Of a DNA stretch of 64,000 nt, positions 49,956 through 58,308 are shown piece by piece; position 1 is the first letter of the stretch, and the number at the start of each line of letters is the position of its first letter. Location of the stretch: the NCBI RefSeq assembly GCF_000014005.1, contig NC_008009.1:4588001-4652000 (forward strand), read 5' to 3'. Under the pieces are notes generated by a model. That model was not told the DNA's origin, ran no database searches, and saw only the letters and a list, made by a program, of their open reading frames with translations. Origin of the DNA: Candidatus Koribacter versatilis Ellin345 (GTDB lineage Bacteria; Acidobacteriota; Terriglobia; Terriglobales; Acidobacteriaceae). Both the position numbers and the translations under genes were made by a program.

Positions 49956-50390
49956 ATGTCACCCTCGATGGCAGCCACAAAGAAAACTCGCTCGAAGAAG
50001 AACGAAGAGCTCGTCATTCCCGATAAGCTTTATTTCCGCATCGGTGAAGTTGCGAAGCTGCTCTCGTTGCCCGCGTACGTGCTGCGCTTCTGGGAAACAG
50101 AATTCCCGCAGCTCAAGCCGACCAAGAGCAACACCGGCCAGCGGATGTACCGGCGCCGCGAGGTGGACCTTGCGATCCGCGTGAAGAAGCTGCTCTACGA
50201 TGAGGGATTCACGATCGCGGGAGCGCGCGAGCGATTGAAGGCCGAGTCGAAGCCGGCGAAGGCGCAATCCGGGTTGCCGTTCCCGAAGGCTGCATCGAGC
50301 GATGGCCTGCGCGAAGTGAAGCGCGGACTGACGGAGATCCTGAATATCCTGTCATCCAAGAATGGAAACAAGGCTCGGGCGAAAGCGTAA
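49956..50390 (+). CDS. MerR-family regulator
   Basis: 144 residues, AAGGAG 5 nt before ATG 49956. After a basic N-terminus (KKTRSKKNEE) comes the MerR winged helix (about 26-95: YFRIGEVAKLLSLPAYVLRFWETEFPQLKPTKSNTGQRMYRRREVDLAIRVKKLLYDEGFTIAGARERL). The form with LRFWE is that of the HTH_17/MlrA-like group often found near translation genes. The C-terminal helix (REVKRGLTEILNILSS) is a short dimerisation coil; no effector-binding domain or metal Cys is seen. Target unknown. Confidence 0.9.
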   Translation: MSPSMAATKKTRSKKNEELVIPDKLYFRIGEVAKLLSLPAYVLRFWETEFPQLKPTKSNTGQRMYRRREVDLAIRVKKLLYDEGFTIAGARERLKAESKPAKAQSGLPFPKAASSDGLREVKRGLTEILNILSSKNGNKARAKA

Positions 50391-50795
50391 CTGCCAAGTA
50401 ACCTCCTATCCCCTGAGCGAATCTTTGTTTTCAATATTTTAGGGATCTTTTGTCTGCAAAATATTCAAAAATAAAGAGTTATAGGCAAAATCTTCAAAAA
50501 TATAGACTTAGCTGACGAGAGAACAGCAGATTCCCACGTCGCGGCTCCGCAGCTCCTCGCAGTGACAGGACGCGCTTAGGAGAAGCGAACGGCGAGGTCG
50601 GCTGACCGCGGTGCGCTTTCCGAGCAATGCGGAATGGCCGCGTTGGCAGATTGTCAAAGAACTAGTGTGTCTGTTGGGAATGCCCCACATGGTCATATTC
50701 CATGAGGGTGCGCAAGGAAATCAGTGACCTGGGACACAGGTCGTTGTGCGATAGATCACAGGAGGGCTGTGACTTCGCAAAGCGGTGGCTTCGCA
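50391..50795. other. Non-coding region carrying a composite intergenic repeat
   Basis: 405 nt without a convincing gene. From 50456 to 50686 it repeats, in the same order, the blocks found at 2179-2430 on the other strand. The remainder shows no further signal. Confidence 0.65.
50456..50686 (+). repeat. Composite intergenic repeat, copy 2
   Basis: GCAAAATATTC (50456-50466) and GCAAAATCTTC (50485-50495) with period 29, each followed by AAAAAT and a block ending in GAGTTAT or GACTTAG. Next come AACAGCAGATTC (50522-50533), a hairpin (GCGG CT CCGC), AGTGACAGGA, GC-rich filler and TTGGGAATGCCCC (50674-50686). Order and orientation agree with the copy at 2430-2179. Confidence 0.65.
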
Positions 50796-52052
50796 TTACG
50801 CCGCGCGCGACTGGTTGATGGGCACCACCGCTCCCTTGCGTGGTCGCTTCCGCGCCAAGATCGGCAGCACCAGCGACACGACCATCACGATCCCGATCAC
50901 ATAAATCGCCTGGCGATACTGCCCCGTGGTCTGGCGGATGTGCGCAATCATCAGCGGCGACGGGATGGCTGCTGCGCCCCACGCCAGCAGGATCCATCCG
51001 TAGATCCCACCCATAAATTTCGCGCCGAAGAAGTCGGCGGTGAACGACGGCATGGTACCGAAGCCGCCTCCATAGCAGAGACCCACGATCGCCACGGCGG
51101 TAGCGAAAAGTGCCCGCGTGGTAAGGTGCGGCAGCGCGAAGAAAATCACCGCCTGGATCGCGAAGAGCAGGAAGTACACCGTGCCACGTCCGATGAGGTC
51201 CGACATCCATGCCCAGAACACGCGGCCTGCGGCGTTAAAGATCGAGATTAAGCCGACGATTCCGGCCGCGGAAATCGCTGTGAGCCCCACGATCTGCTGT
51301 GCCATAGGCGAGGCTTGGCTGATGATCATGATTCCCGCAGAGGTGTTGAGGAAGAGCATGGCAAACAGCAGCCAAAATTGCCACGTGCGCATTGCTTCGG
51401 CGACGGTGAAGGTCTCGGTCGTCGCCGATTTCGACACCGCAGAAGTTGGCTGCCAGCCGACCGGACGCCAGCCCTCCGGCGGATTTTCGTATGCCTGCGC
51501 GGTAAGGATCACCAGCACCCCGTACACAATACCCATGCCGAGGAATGTGTAAGGAATCCCCCGTGACACGATCAACTTCGCCGCGATCGGGCTCATGATG
51601 AGCGCGCCGGCACCGTACCCCGCAACCGCGACGCCGGTCATCAAGCCGCGGAGATCGGGGAACCACTTGGCGATCGTCGCCACCGGGCAGATGTAGCCCA
51701 TGCCCATGCCGACGCCGCTTAACACGCCGTAACCGATGTAGAGCACCGTAAGCGAGTGGTTCTTTACGCCGATGCTCGCCACGATGTATCCAATGCCGTA
51801 GAGCACGCCGGCGACCGTCGCAACCATGCGCGGACCGACGCGATCCAGCCACAAGCCACCGATCACCGTGCCCACGCCGAGGAACGCCAGCGCGATGGTG
51901 AAGTTCAGAGAAACCTCGGTCAGCGTCCAGTGCTCACCGCCGACCAAAGGCTTCACGAAAACGCTCCAGCCGTACACAGCGCCCAGGCAAATCTGCATGA
52001 TCACAGCGGCAACGGCAATCAACCAGCGATTAGGCAGGGACTTATCGGGCAT
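50796..52052 (-). CDS. MFS transporter of the oxalate/formate antiporter (OFA) family
   Basis: 418 residues with 12 membrane helices. It has the OFA start NRWLIAVAAVIMQICLGAVYGWSVFVKPL, the loop 2-3 LDRVGPRMVATVAG, and MGYICPVATIAKWFPDLRGLMTGVAVAGYGAGAL, which corresponds to the OxlT helix 4-5 signature. The family exchanges small dicarboxylates or monocarboxylates such as oxalate/formate. GGAG precedes the ATG well. No oxalyl-CoA enzymes are nearby, so the substrate is open. Confidence 0.9.
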   Translation of the reverse strand: MPDKSLPNRWLIAVAAVIMQICLGAVYGWSVFVKPLVGGEHWTLTEVSLNFTIALAFLGVGTVIGGLWLDRVGPRMVATVAGVLYGIGYIVASIGVKNHSLTVLYIGYGVLSGVGMGMGYICPVATIAKWFPDLRGLMTGVAVAGYGAGALIMSPIAAKLIVSRGIPYTFLGMGIVYGVLVILTAQAYENPPEGWRPVGWQPTSAVSKSATTETFTVAEAMRTWQFWLLFAMLFLNTSAGIMIISQASPMAQQIVGLTAISAAGIVGLISIFNAAGRVFWAWMSDLIGRGTVYFLLFAIQAVIFFALPHLTTRALFATAVAIVGLCYGGGFGTMPSFTADFFGAKFMGGIYGWILLAWGAAAIPSPLMIAHIRQTTGQYRQAIYVIGIVMVVSLVLPILARKRPRKGAVVPINQSRAA

Positions 52053-52195
52053 GGACTCTCCTCGTCTCCATTAACGAGAGTCCGTCGCTGTGGCGAAGGG
52101 TTGGCTGCAAAGCAAGAATTCACGGCGGGGCGTTTACAGCAATTTACGTGGAACCCGCATCTCACTTACCTGCAACTCTGAATTCGGGAGAATTC

Positions 52196-52414
52196 ATGCG
52201 TCCGTTAGCCATCATTGGAATCATTGTGTTAGTCCTGGGTATCCTTTCCTTCGTCGTGCCTGTGCCGCACTCGGAACGGCATGGTGTAAACCTCGGCGAC
52301 GCCTCACTTAGCGTGACGACGCACCATGACCAAATGCTGCCGCCCGCGGTCGGTGGCGTGCTGTGCCTGGTTGGCGCTGGGCTGCTCATCTTCGGGTTCC
52401 GCCGCAGCAGCTAA
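52196..52414 (+). CDS. Small two-helix membrane protein
   Basis: 72 residues from ATG 52196 (GGGAG 6 nt upstream). Helix 1 at residues 4-23 and helix 2 at about 50-68, with a polar His-containing loop (PHSERHGVNLGDASLSVTTHHDQ). The pattern of small DUF-type membrane proteins with two helices is seen, but no family is named. It is 87 nt upstream of the BON-domain gene on the same strand and may share a transcript with it. Confidence 0.75.
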   Translation: MRPLAIIGIIVLVLGILSFVVPVPHSERHGVNLGDASLSVTTHHDQMLPPAVGGVLCLVGAGLLIFGFRRSS

Positions 52415-52500
52415 CCTGAGCGCTTTGGCGCTACATCACCGTTCCTGCCCGATGAATCCAAACTTCGTCCGTCCAATCTAAATAAGGGAGGAGTGTACTT

Positions 52501-53082
52501 ATGAAAAGAGCGTTTGGACTCCTATTGGCTGCGCTGCTCAGCACCGCGGCATTCGCACAAATCAAGATTGATCCCGTCGTCCCCGACGTAAAGGCCGTTG
52601 CCAGTCCTTCCGGCGATAAGAACGAAACCCGCATCGCCAAGGAAGTGCGACATGAGCTGCTGATGCTTCCCTACTACAGCATCTTCGACGACCTCGGCTT
52701 CGAAGTGCGCGGGGCGAACGTCGAACTCAACGGCGCAGTGAATGACGGCACCCTTATCAAACAAGCTGAGAATGCAGTGAAAGACATAGAAGGCGTTGGC
52801 ACTGTTACCAACAACATCAAGTTGCTCACACCGTTTCCCGATGACGTGCGTATCCGTCGCGAAGCTTACCGCAAGATCTTCAGTACGGGCGGGCTCTCGC
52901 AATATGCGTGGGAAGCGGCGCCCAGCATCCACATCATCGTGGACCGAGGACGCATTCGCCTGATCGGTTACGTGAATAATCAGGGAGACAAGGACTTGGC
53001 CAACATCGCCGCGAATGGCATCCCGGGCGTATTCGGAGTGACGAACGAATTGCAGGTCGTTAACGGCAAGCAGAGCAAATAG
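52501..53082 (+). CDS. Exported two-BON-domain protein
   Basis: 193 residues with a strong GGGAGGAG ribosome site. Signal peptide MKRAFGLLLAALLSTAAFA, then two BON modules (about 44-102: RIAKEVRHELLMLPYYSIFDDLGFEVRGANVELNGAVND...VEGVGTVTNNI-type, and about 113-190: IRREAYRKIFSTGG...VDRGRIRLIGYVNNQGDKDLANIAANGIPGVFGVTNELQV). BON proteins of this layout (OsmY/DolP-like) bind phospholipid in the periplasm and protect the envelope under stress. Confidence 0.9.
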   Translation: MKRAFGLLLAALLSTAAFAQIKIDPVVPDVKAVASPSGDKNETRIAKEVRHELLMLPYYSIFDDLGFEVRGANVELNGAVNDGTLIKQAENAVKDIEGVGTVTNNIKLLTPFPDDVRIRREAYRKIFSTGGLSQYAWEAAPSIHIIVDRGRIRLIGYVNNQGDKDLANIAANGIPGVFGVTNELQVVNGKQSK

Positions 53083-53098
53083 ATTGCGGGGAACCCCT

Positions 53099-53117
53099 TC
53101 TATCGCGCAGCGATAGA
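53099..53117. other. Perfect 8-bp hairpin after the BON gene
   Basis: TCTATCGC GCA GCGATAGA, 17 nt after the BON stop. No U-tract follows, so it may stabilise the 3' end or act as a weak terminator. Confidence 0.4.
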
Positions 53118-53207
53118 GGGCGGCGATCGCGAATTCCACCTCTGTGTTAAGCGGCTTACTAAGTGTGGGATACGCTGCTGTAACGAGGGCCGCTACTCTC
53201 AACCGAT

Positions 53208-53579
53208 ATGGTTGAGATCACCAACAGCATCCTGTACGTCGGCACGCCCGGCGTGGACAACAACTGCCGTGAACATGCCCTGGTAGCCAGTGGGATCGGA
53301 GTTGCGAGTGTCGAGTCGCCCGAGTCCGCCCTGAGTTATGTGAAAAATTCCGGGGTGAGCGTCGTGGTGCTGGAGGACACTGGCAACATGGATGTCCCGC
53401 TATTGGCGTCTTGCCTGAAAGTCGCGAACCCTTTCGTTCGCGTGATTGCGCTCACAAACGATCCGACCAGCGCTCCTTACGTCGACACACCAATTGCGAA
53501 GCCAGTCTCGATCGACATACTGCTCAAGGCGATTCGTTACAACCTTGCTTTGAGCGGCATCGCTGCCCACCGCGTATAG
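53208..53579 (+). CDS. Stand-alone receiver-like protein
   Basis: 123 residues with the alternating pattern of a response-regulator receiver: NSILYVGTPGVDNNCREHALVASGIGVASVESPESALSYV, then SVVVLEDTGNMDVPLLASCL with an Asp near the phosphoacceptor place, VRVIALTNDP and the Lys-Pro of TPIAKPVSIDILLKAI. The N-terminal acidic pair is missing, so phosphorylation is doubtful. No output domain is attached. It converges on the TlpA gene (2 nt between stops). Confidence 0.75.
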   Translation: MVEITNSILYVGTPGVDNNCREHALVASGIGVASVESPESALSYVKNSGVSVVVLEDTGNMDVPLLASCLKVANPFVRVIALTNDPTSAPYVDTPIAKPVSIDILLKAIRYNLALSGIAAHRV

Positions 53580-53581
53580 AA

Positions 53582-54106
53582 CTACTTCTCCGCCAGCGCG
53601 CGCTCAACTTCCTGTTGCAGTACGTTGATGTCGGTTACACCCGCATGGCGGGCGATGAGCCGTCCGTCACGACCAATGATGAAGTTCACCGGCAAACCCA
53701 GCACGCCGCCGAACGCCGCGATGGTTTTGTCGTCGGCCATCGCTACCGGGTACTGCATTTTCTTCTTCTCGACGTAGGTCTTCACCGGTCCGGCAGTGTC
53801 GTCCATCGAAAGGCCAACCACCTGGAAACCGTCGTTCGCGTGCTTGTCCTGCCACTCGATCAGGTGCGGGATCTCACCTTCACAGGGCACGCACCACGTC
53901 GCCCAGAAATCTACGAGAACAACTTTGCCGCGCAGGCTCGCGGAATCGATGGTTTTCCCGTTCAGATCAGTCACCGTGAACTGCGGCCCAGTGGTCTTGC
54001 TGGCTGCAGGTTGACCCGGCGCGGCAGACTTCGAACCACGGTTCTGCCAGAAAATCACACCGGCCACGGCGAACACAATAACGACGAGGATGATCTTGCG
54101 CGTCAC
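53582..54106 (-). CDS. TlpA/ResA-like thioredoxin
   Basis: 174 residues from GTG 54106. An N-terminal membrane anchor (residues 5-20), then a TlpA-type thioredoxin fold with LRGKVVLVDFWATWCVPCEGEIPHL and the cis-Pro region LGLPVNFIIGRDGRLIARHAG. It reduces disulfides on the periplasmic side. The GTG start overlaps the rhodanese stop by one base (TAGTG), so they are coupled. It is last in a four-gene run from the FucP-like carrier. Confidence 0.92.
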   Translation of the reverse strand: MTRKIILVVIVFAVAGVIFWQNRGSKSAAPGQPAASKTTGPQFTVTDLNGKTIDSASLRGKVVLVDFWATWCVPCEGEIPHLIEWQDKHANDGFQVVGLSMDDTAGPVKTYVEKKKMQYPVAMADDKTIAAFGGVLGLPVNFIIGRDGRLIARHAGVTDINVLQQEVERALAEK

Positions 54107-54540
54107 TACTTCCCCTTCTCCACCGGATAGCCCTTGTCCACCCAGTCAGTGCCGATGTTGTGCGCCACAAACAGCACCTTCACATTCGTAAAGCCCGCTT
54201 CGTGCAAAGCCGCAAAAGCCGGATTGATATTCGGGCAGTGGTCCCACGGACAGCATCCGCAGTACAGCACGATCGCGGCATTCTTCGGTAGCGTCTTGAC
54301 GCGCTCTTTGAGCTTCGCGATGCCTTCCGCACTCGAACCGGCACCAATGTATTCCGAGCCCTTAATGTGCGCCTGCTCAAAAAGCTTCTGCGGCCCGACA
54401 TTCAGAATGAGCGGCGCCTTCGCTGATTGCATCTGCTTCACCAGATCTTCGGGGGCTACTTGATACTTGGTTTCGACATCTGCGGCCCAACAAGGCAGGC
54501 TCATCGCTATCAGCGCAAGGAATCCGACTAATGTTCTCAT
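54106..54540 (-). CDS. Exported rhodanese-like protein
   Basis: 144 residues from ATG 54540, preceded by GGAG and beginning a signal peptide (MRTLVGFLALIAMSLPCWA). The rhodanese domain has VAPEDLVKQMQSAKAPLILNVGPQKLFEQAHIKGSEYIG and an active-site loop LYCGCCPWDHCPN. The loop is Cys-rich, with a plausible catalytic Cys. It would transfer sulfur or act on persulfides in the periplasm. ATG overlaps the HAD TGA (ATGA), and its stop overlaps TlpA. Confidence 0.88.
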   Translation of the reverse strand: MRTLVGFLALIAMSLPCWAADVETKYQVAPEDLVKQMQSAKAPLILNVGPQKLFEQAHIKGSEYIGAGSSAEGIAKLKERVKTLPKNAAIVLYCGCCPWDHCPNINPAFAALHEAGFTNVKVLFVAHNIGTDWVDKGYPVEKGK

Positions 54541-55208
54541 TTTTTCTCTCCGTCGTTTAACGCGAGCACAATGCCTTCGCTTGAAAACGACTCTACCGTG
54601 ACATCGGCGCAACTGTTGAGCACGAAATCTGCTCCCGCCGCGCGCAATTCCTTATCCGGAACCGTGGTGCGTAGGGCGATCACCGTCGCGCCCGCGGCTT
54701 TGCCAGCGCGGATGCCGGCAGGTACATCTTCAAATACCACACATTCGCTTGCCGGAAATCCCAGCAGAGCTGCTGCTTTCAAATACGGCTCGGGGTTCGG
54801 CTTGCCACGTGTGATCTCTGAAGCCGTAATCATTCGCGGCGGAACCGGCAGACCCGCCACTTCAATTCGTACCTTGGCCAAGGCTCGGGTGGCGGAAGTC
54901 GCAATCGTCCAGCGCTCGGGCGGCAAAGTAGCCAGAAGTTGCTGGGCGCCGGGAAGGAGGATCACGCCCTCAACGTCTTCGATCTCCTGGCGTTCGAGTT
55001 CGCGATTTTCTTTTTCGTGATCGGCGTTGGGCAGGTACTCGCGCAAGGTCTCGATGCTGGGGCGCCCATGCGCGTTATGCACTACCTCGTCGGCATCGAA
55101 GCCGTGTACGGCGGCCCAACGTGCCCACACCCGCGTGACCGCGGGTGTGGAGTCAACCAGAACGCCATCTAAATCAAACAGAACTGCAGCGCAGCGAATT
55201 TTCTCCAT
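54537..55208 (-). CDS. HAD-superfamily phosphatase/phosphomutase
   Basis: 223 residues from ATG 55208. HAD motif I FDLDGVLVDS, cap helix region with HGRPSIETLREYLP, motif II ATSAT, motif III GKPNPEPYLKAAALLG, and motif IV FEDVPAGIRAGKAAG. This combination is that of the beta-phosphoglucomutase/sugar-phosphatase subgroup. Its position directly after a hexose/fucose-type MFS carrier (10 nt) supports a sugar-phosphate substrate. Its stop overlaps the rhodanese ATG. Confidence 0.9.
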   Translation of the reverse strand: MEKIRCAAVLFDLDGVLVDSTPAVTRVWARWAAVHGFDADEVVHNAHGRPSIETLREYLPNADHEKENRELERQEIEDVEGVILLPGAQQLLATLPPERWTIATSATRALAKVRIEVAGLPVPPRMITASEITRGKPNPEPYLKAAALLGFPASECVVFEDVPAGIRAGKAAGATVIALRTTVPDKELRAAGADFVLNSCADVTVESFSSEGIVLALNDGEKK

Positions 55209-55218
55209 CACTTACAGA

Positions 55219-56529
55219 TTAACCCGCCACGGCCTCATGACCATGCTTTGAGCCGACAAAACCGTAGTACGCGATGAAGGCGTAACAGAGCACCGGCAAG
55301 AAGAATGCATGGTGAATGCCCATGCGATCGGCGAAATAGCCCTGAACCAGTGGAATAATCGCTCCGCCGATGATCGCCGCGATGAGGAGGCCGCTGCCTT
55401 TTCCGGTGAGGTGACCCAGACCATCAATTCCCAAAGTGAAGATGGTGGGGAACATGATCGAATTGAAGAAGCCGACCGCGAGCATGGCCCACATGGCCGT
55501 GTGTCCGACACTGAGCATCGATGCGATCACTAGCAGGGCTGCAAAGAGTGCGTTGACACCGAGATACTTGCCTGGGTTAAGTTTCAACCACCCCATGAGT
55601 GCAGCACCTATGAAGCGTCCTACCATCGCGCCGAGCCAGTAGTAGGTAAGATATCCAGCGGCCTTTTCGAGCGTAAGGTTCCCGATGTTCGGTTCGTGCA
55701 TGTAGTTCACGAGGAAGCTGCCGATCGAAACCTCCGCGCCAACGTAAACGAAAATCCCCATTGCACCGAGCACCAGCTGCTTATGTTGCCAGATCGAATC
55801 TCCCGCCTCGGCATGCCCCTCGACCGATCGGATCACCGGCAGCTTGAACAAGCCCATGATCACAGCCAATACAAACAACGAAATCGCCAGCCCGATATAC
55901 GGGTTCTTGATGGCGCTCGCCTGGTCGACCTGATATGCGTGCCGCTCGGCGTCACCCATCTTGCGGAAAACTTCCACGGCAACGGGAGCGGCCACCGCTC
56001 CGAGAATCAAGATTTTGCCGAAGTAGGGCGCCACCGTCGTTCCCAGCGAATTGAACGCCTGGGTCAGATTCAAGCGGCTCGACGCCGTGTTCGGCGGTCC
56101 GAGCACCGCGACGTACGGGTTCGCCGACGTCTGCAGGATCGTCATGCCACCGGCAAGAATCACGAGGGCCGTAAGGAACAGTGGATACGAAGGCACCATC
56201 GCCGCGGGCACGAACAGAATCGTGCCAATTCCCATGGTGCAGAGTCCGGCAACCATCGCACGCTTGTATCCGACCGCTTCAATCAGCTTGCCTGAGGGCG
56301 TCGAGAACACGAAATACGAGGTAAAGAAGGCAAACTGCACCAGCATCACCTGCATGTAAGTCAGGTCGAACAGTCCCTTCAGGTGGGGGATGAGAATGTC
56401 GTTCAGACAGGTGAGAAATCCCCACATGAAGAACAGCGTGGTCACCATGGCCATGGCGCTGTAATTGGTTTTTACGGGAGCGTCCTGGCTGTTATTGGCG
56501 CTGGAACTTTGCGGCGCTGAAATTGCCAT
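55219..56529 (-). CDS. FucP/GluP-type sugar:H+ symporter
   Basis: 436 residues with 12 membrane helices. Family signatures include TTLFFMWGFLTCLNDILIPHLKGLFDLTYMQVMLVQFAFFTSYFVFSTPSGKLIEAVGYKRAM and LQTSANPYVAVLGPPNTASSRLNLTQAFNSLGTTVAPYFG, which matches the fucose/glucose/galactose permease family. It is the first gene of a run with HAD, rhodanese and TlpA genes. It is divergent from the tryptophanase-like gene. Sugar specificity cannot be told. Confidence 0.92.
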   Translation of the reverse strand: MAISAPQSSSANNSQDAPVKTNYSAMAMVTTLFFMWGFLTCLNDILIPHLKGLFDLTYMQVMLVQFAFFTSYFVFSTPSGKLIEAVGYKRAMVAGLCTMGIGTILFVPAAMVPSYPLFLTALVILAGGMTILQTSANPYVAVLGPPNTASSRLNLTQAFNSLGTTVAPYFGKILILGAVAAPVAVEVFRKMGDAERHAYQVDQASAIKNPYIGLAISLFVLAVIMGLFKLPVIRSVEGHAEAGDSIWQHKQLVLGAMGIFVYVGAEVSIGSFLVNYMHEPNIGNLTLEKAAGYLTYYWLGAMVGRFIGAALMGWLKLNPGKYLGVNALFAALLVIASMLSVGHTAMWAMLAVGFFNSIMFPTIFTLGIDGLGHLTGKGSGLLIAAIIGGAIIPLVQGYFADRMGIHHAFFLPVLCYAFIAYYGFVGSKHGHEAVAG

Positions 56530-56694
56530 AGGGAGCAGGTTTCCTCGACGTCGGGGTGAACTTCTGTCGCTGCGAGCCTAATTCTTTTGCCCGCTAGTCG
56601 CAAGCGAATCCGCATCTTCCAAAAGTGAGCGCGGTCACAGCTTTCCCCCTTCGGAACTCCATAAAATAAACGGTTTTGTAGAGGTGTGCCTGTT

Positions 56695-58071
56695 ATGCCC
56701 ATCCGCACCATCATTGAACCTTTCCGTATCAAGAGCGTCGAACCCATCCGCTGGACCACGCGTAAAGAGCGCGAAGAGCTGTTAAAAAAGGCGTCGTATA
56801 ACGTCTTTCTCCTCGACGCCGAAGATGTCCTGATCGATCTCCTTACCGACTCGGGCACGGGCGCCATGTCCACCGCGCAGTGGGCCGCCGTGATGCAGGG
56901 CGACGAGAGCTACGCCGGAAGCCCCAGTTTCTACCGCTTCCGCGATTCAGTGCAGGAGATTATGGGCTACAAGCACGTCATCCCCACGCACCAGGGTCGC
57001 GCCGCAGAGCGCATCTTGTTCAGCGTAATGTGCAAGAAGGGCGATGTCGTCCCTAACAACACCCACTTCGATACCACGCGCGCCAACGTCGAATTCACCG
57101 GCGCCGAAGCCGTAGACCTCCTTCGCGAAGAAGGCCGCCATCCCGAAGTCATTCACCCCTTCAAGGGCAACATGGATGTCGAGGCGCTCGAAGCACTCAT
57201 CCAGAGAGTCGGCCGCGCGCGCATTCCGCTGGTGATGCTGACCGTCACCAACAACTCCGGCGGCGGCCAGCCCGTCTCCATGGAAAACGCTCGCCAGGTC
57301 AGCGCCGTCTGCAAAAAATATGGAATTCCACTCTACTTTGACGCGTGCCGCTTCGCCGAGAACTCCTACTTCATTAAGCTGCGCGAGCCGGGCTACGCCG
57401 AAAAAACGCCGAAAGAAATTGCCCAGGAAATGTTTGCGCTCGGCGACGGCTGCACCATGTCAGCCAAAAAAGACGGCATGGCGAATATCGGCGGCTTCCT
57501 TTGTACCAACGACGACATCATCGCCCAGCAGGAGAAGAACCTGCTCATTCTCACCGAAGGGTATCCAACTTATGGTGGTTTAGCGGGCCGCGACCTTGAG
57601 GCGATTGCTGTAGGAATTCAGGAAGCACTGCACGAAGATTATTTGCGCTACCGCATCACTTCGACCGGCTACCTCGGGCGCAAACTCACGGAAGCTGGCG
57701 TTCCGATCGTGCAGCCGCCGGGCGGCCATGCGATCTATCTCGACGCGCGCACGTTTTTGCCGCACATCCCGCTCAACCAATTTCCTGGCGTCGCACTCAC
57801 CTGTGAGCTCTATCTTGAAGGAGGCATCCGCGCCGTCGAGATCGGTGGCCTGATGTTCGGCAAGGCAGCCAAGATGGACCTCGTGCGTCTCGCTATTCCG
57901 CGGCGCGTGTACACGCAGAGCCACATTGATTATGTGATCGAAGTTCTGCTGGAAGTGTGGAAACGCCGCGAAGATGTGGATGGCATGGAGCTTCTCTACG
58001 AAGCGCCGTTCTTGCGGCATTTTACGGCACGACTCTGCCCCACCGCGGAAGTCGCTGCCGCAGCGCGGTAA
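56695..58071 (+). CDS. Tryptophanase / tyrosine phenol-lyase family beta-eliminating lyase
   Basis: 458 residues from ATG 56695 (GAGGTG 8 nt upstream; an in-frame GTG at 56686 is an alternative). PLP fold-type I with PTHQGRAAERI (phosphate region; the family usually has GRGAE), NNTHFDTTRANVEFTGA, TVTNNSGGGQPVSM, YFDACRFAEN and the Schiff-base Lys259 in CTMSAKKDGMANIGGFL. It performs beta-elimination of an aromatic amino acid, releasing ammonia and pyruvate. Whether indole or phenol is released cannot be decided; NIGGFL is nearer to tyrosine phenol-lyase as remembered. No tnaB permease or TnaC leader is seen. Confidence 0.85.
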   Translation: MPIRTIIEPFRIKSVEPIRWTTRKEREELLKKASYNVFLLDAEDVLIDLLTDSGTGAMSTAQWAAVMQGDESYAGSPSFYRFRDSVQEIMGYKHVIPTHQGRAAERILFSVMCKKGDVVPNNTHFDTTRANVEFTGAEAVDLLREEGRHPEVIHPFKGNMDVEALEALIQRVGRARIPLVMLTVTNNSGGGQPVSMENARQVSAVCKKYGIPLYFDACRFAENSYFIKLREPGYAEKTPKEIAQEMFALGDGCTMSAKKDGMANIGGFLCTNDDIIAQQEKNLLILTEGYPTYGGLAGRDLEAIAVGIQEALHEDYLRYRITSTGYLGRKLTEAGVPIVQPPGGHAIYLDARTFLPHIPLNQFPGVALTCELYLEGGIRAVEIGGLMFGKAAKMDLVRLAIPRRVYTQSHIDYVIEVLLEVWKRREDVDGMELLYEAPFLRHFTARLCPTAEVAAAAR

Positions 58072-58308
58072 CTAACCGCGGTACATTACTGCGCTCGCTC
58101 GTTTCGAGCAGGCACAGGAATCCGTGTGCGCACAACACGCGGTAACTGCGCCGCGGTTGGTGCGGCATTCACCAGTCGGCAGGAACTTGGGGGCGAGGGT
58201 TCTCCCTTGGCCTTGCTCGAGCGGGCTGCTCTTCACACATCGGATTCGCTACCGAAGAGGGGAGGTAGTCCACATCGGAAGCTCAACGCGTCCGAAACGC
58301 GAAGACTG

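Noticed and set aside
50456-50511. 29-nt repeats as a CRISPR array
   Set aside because: Only two adjacent units with no unique spacers between them and no cas genes; the same units occur as part of a larger intergenic element at another locus.
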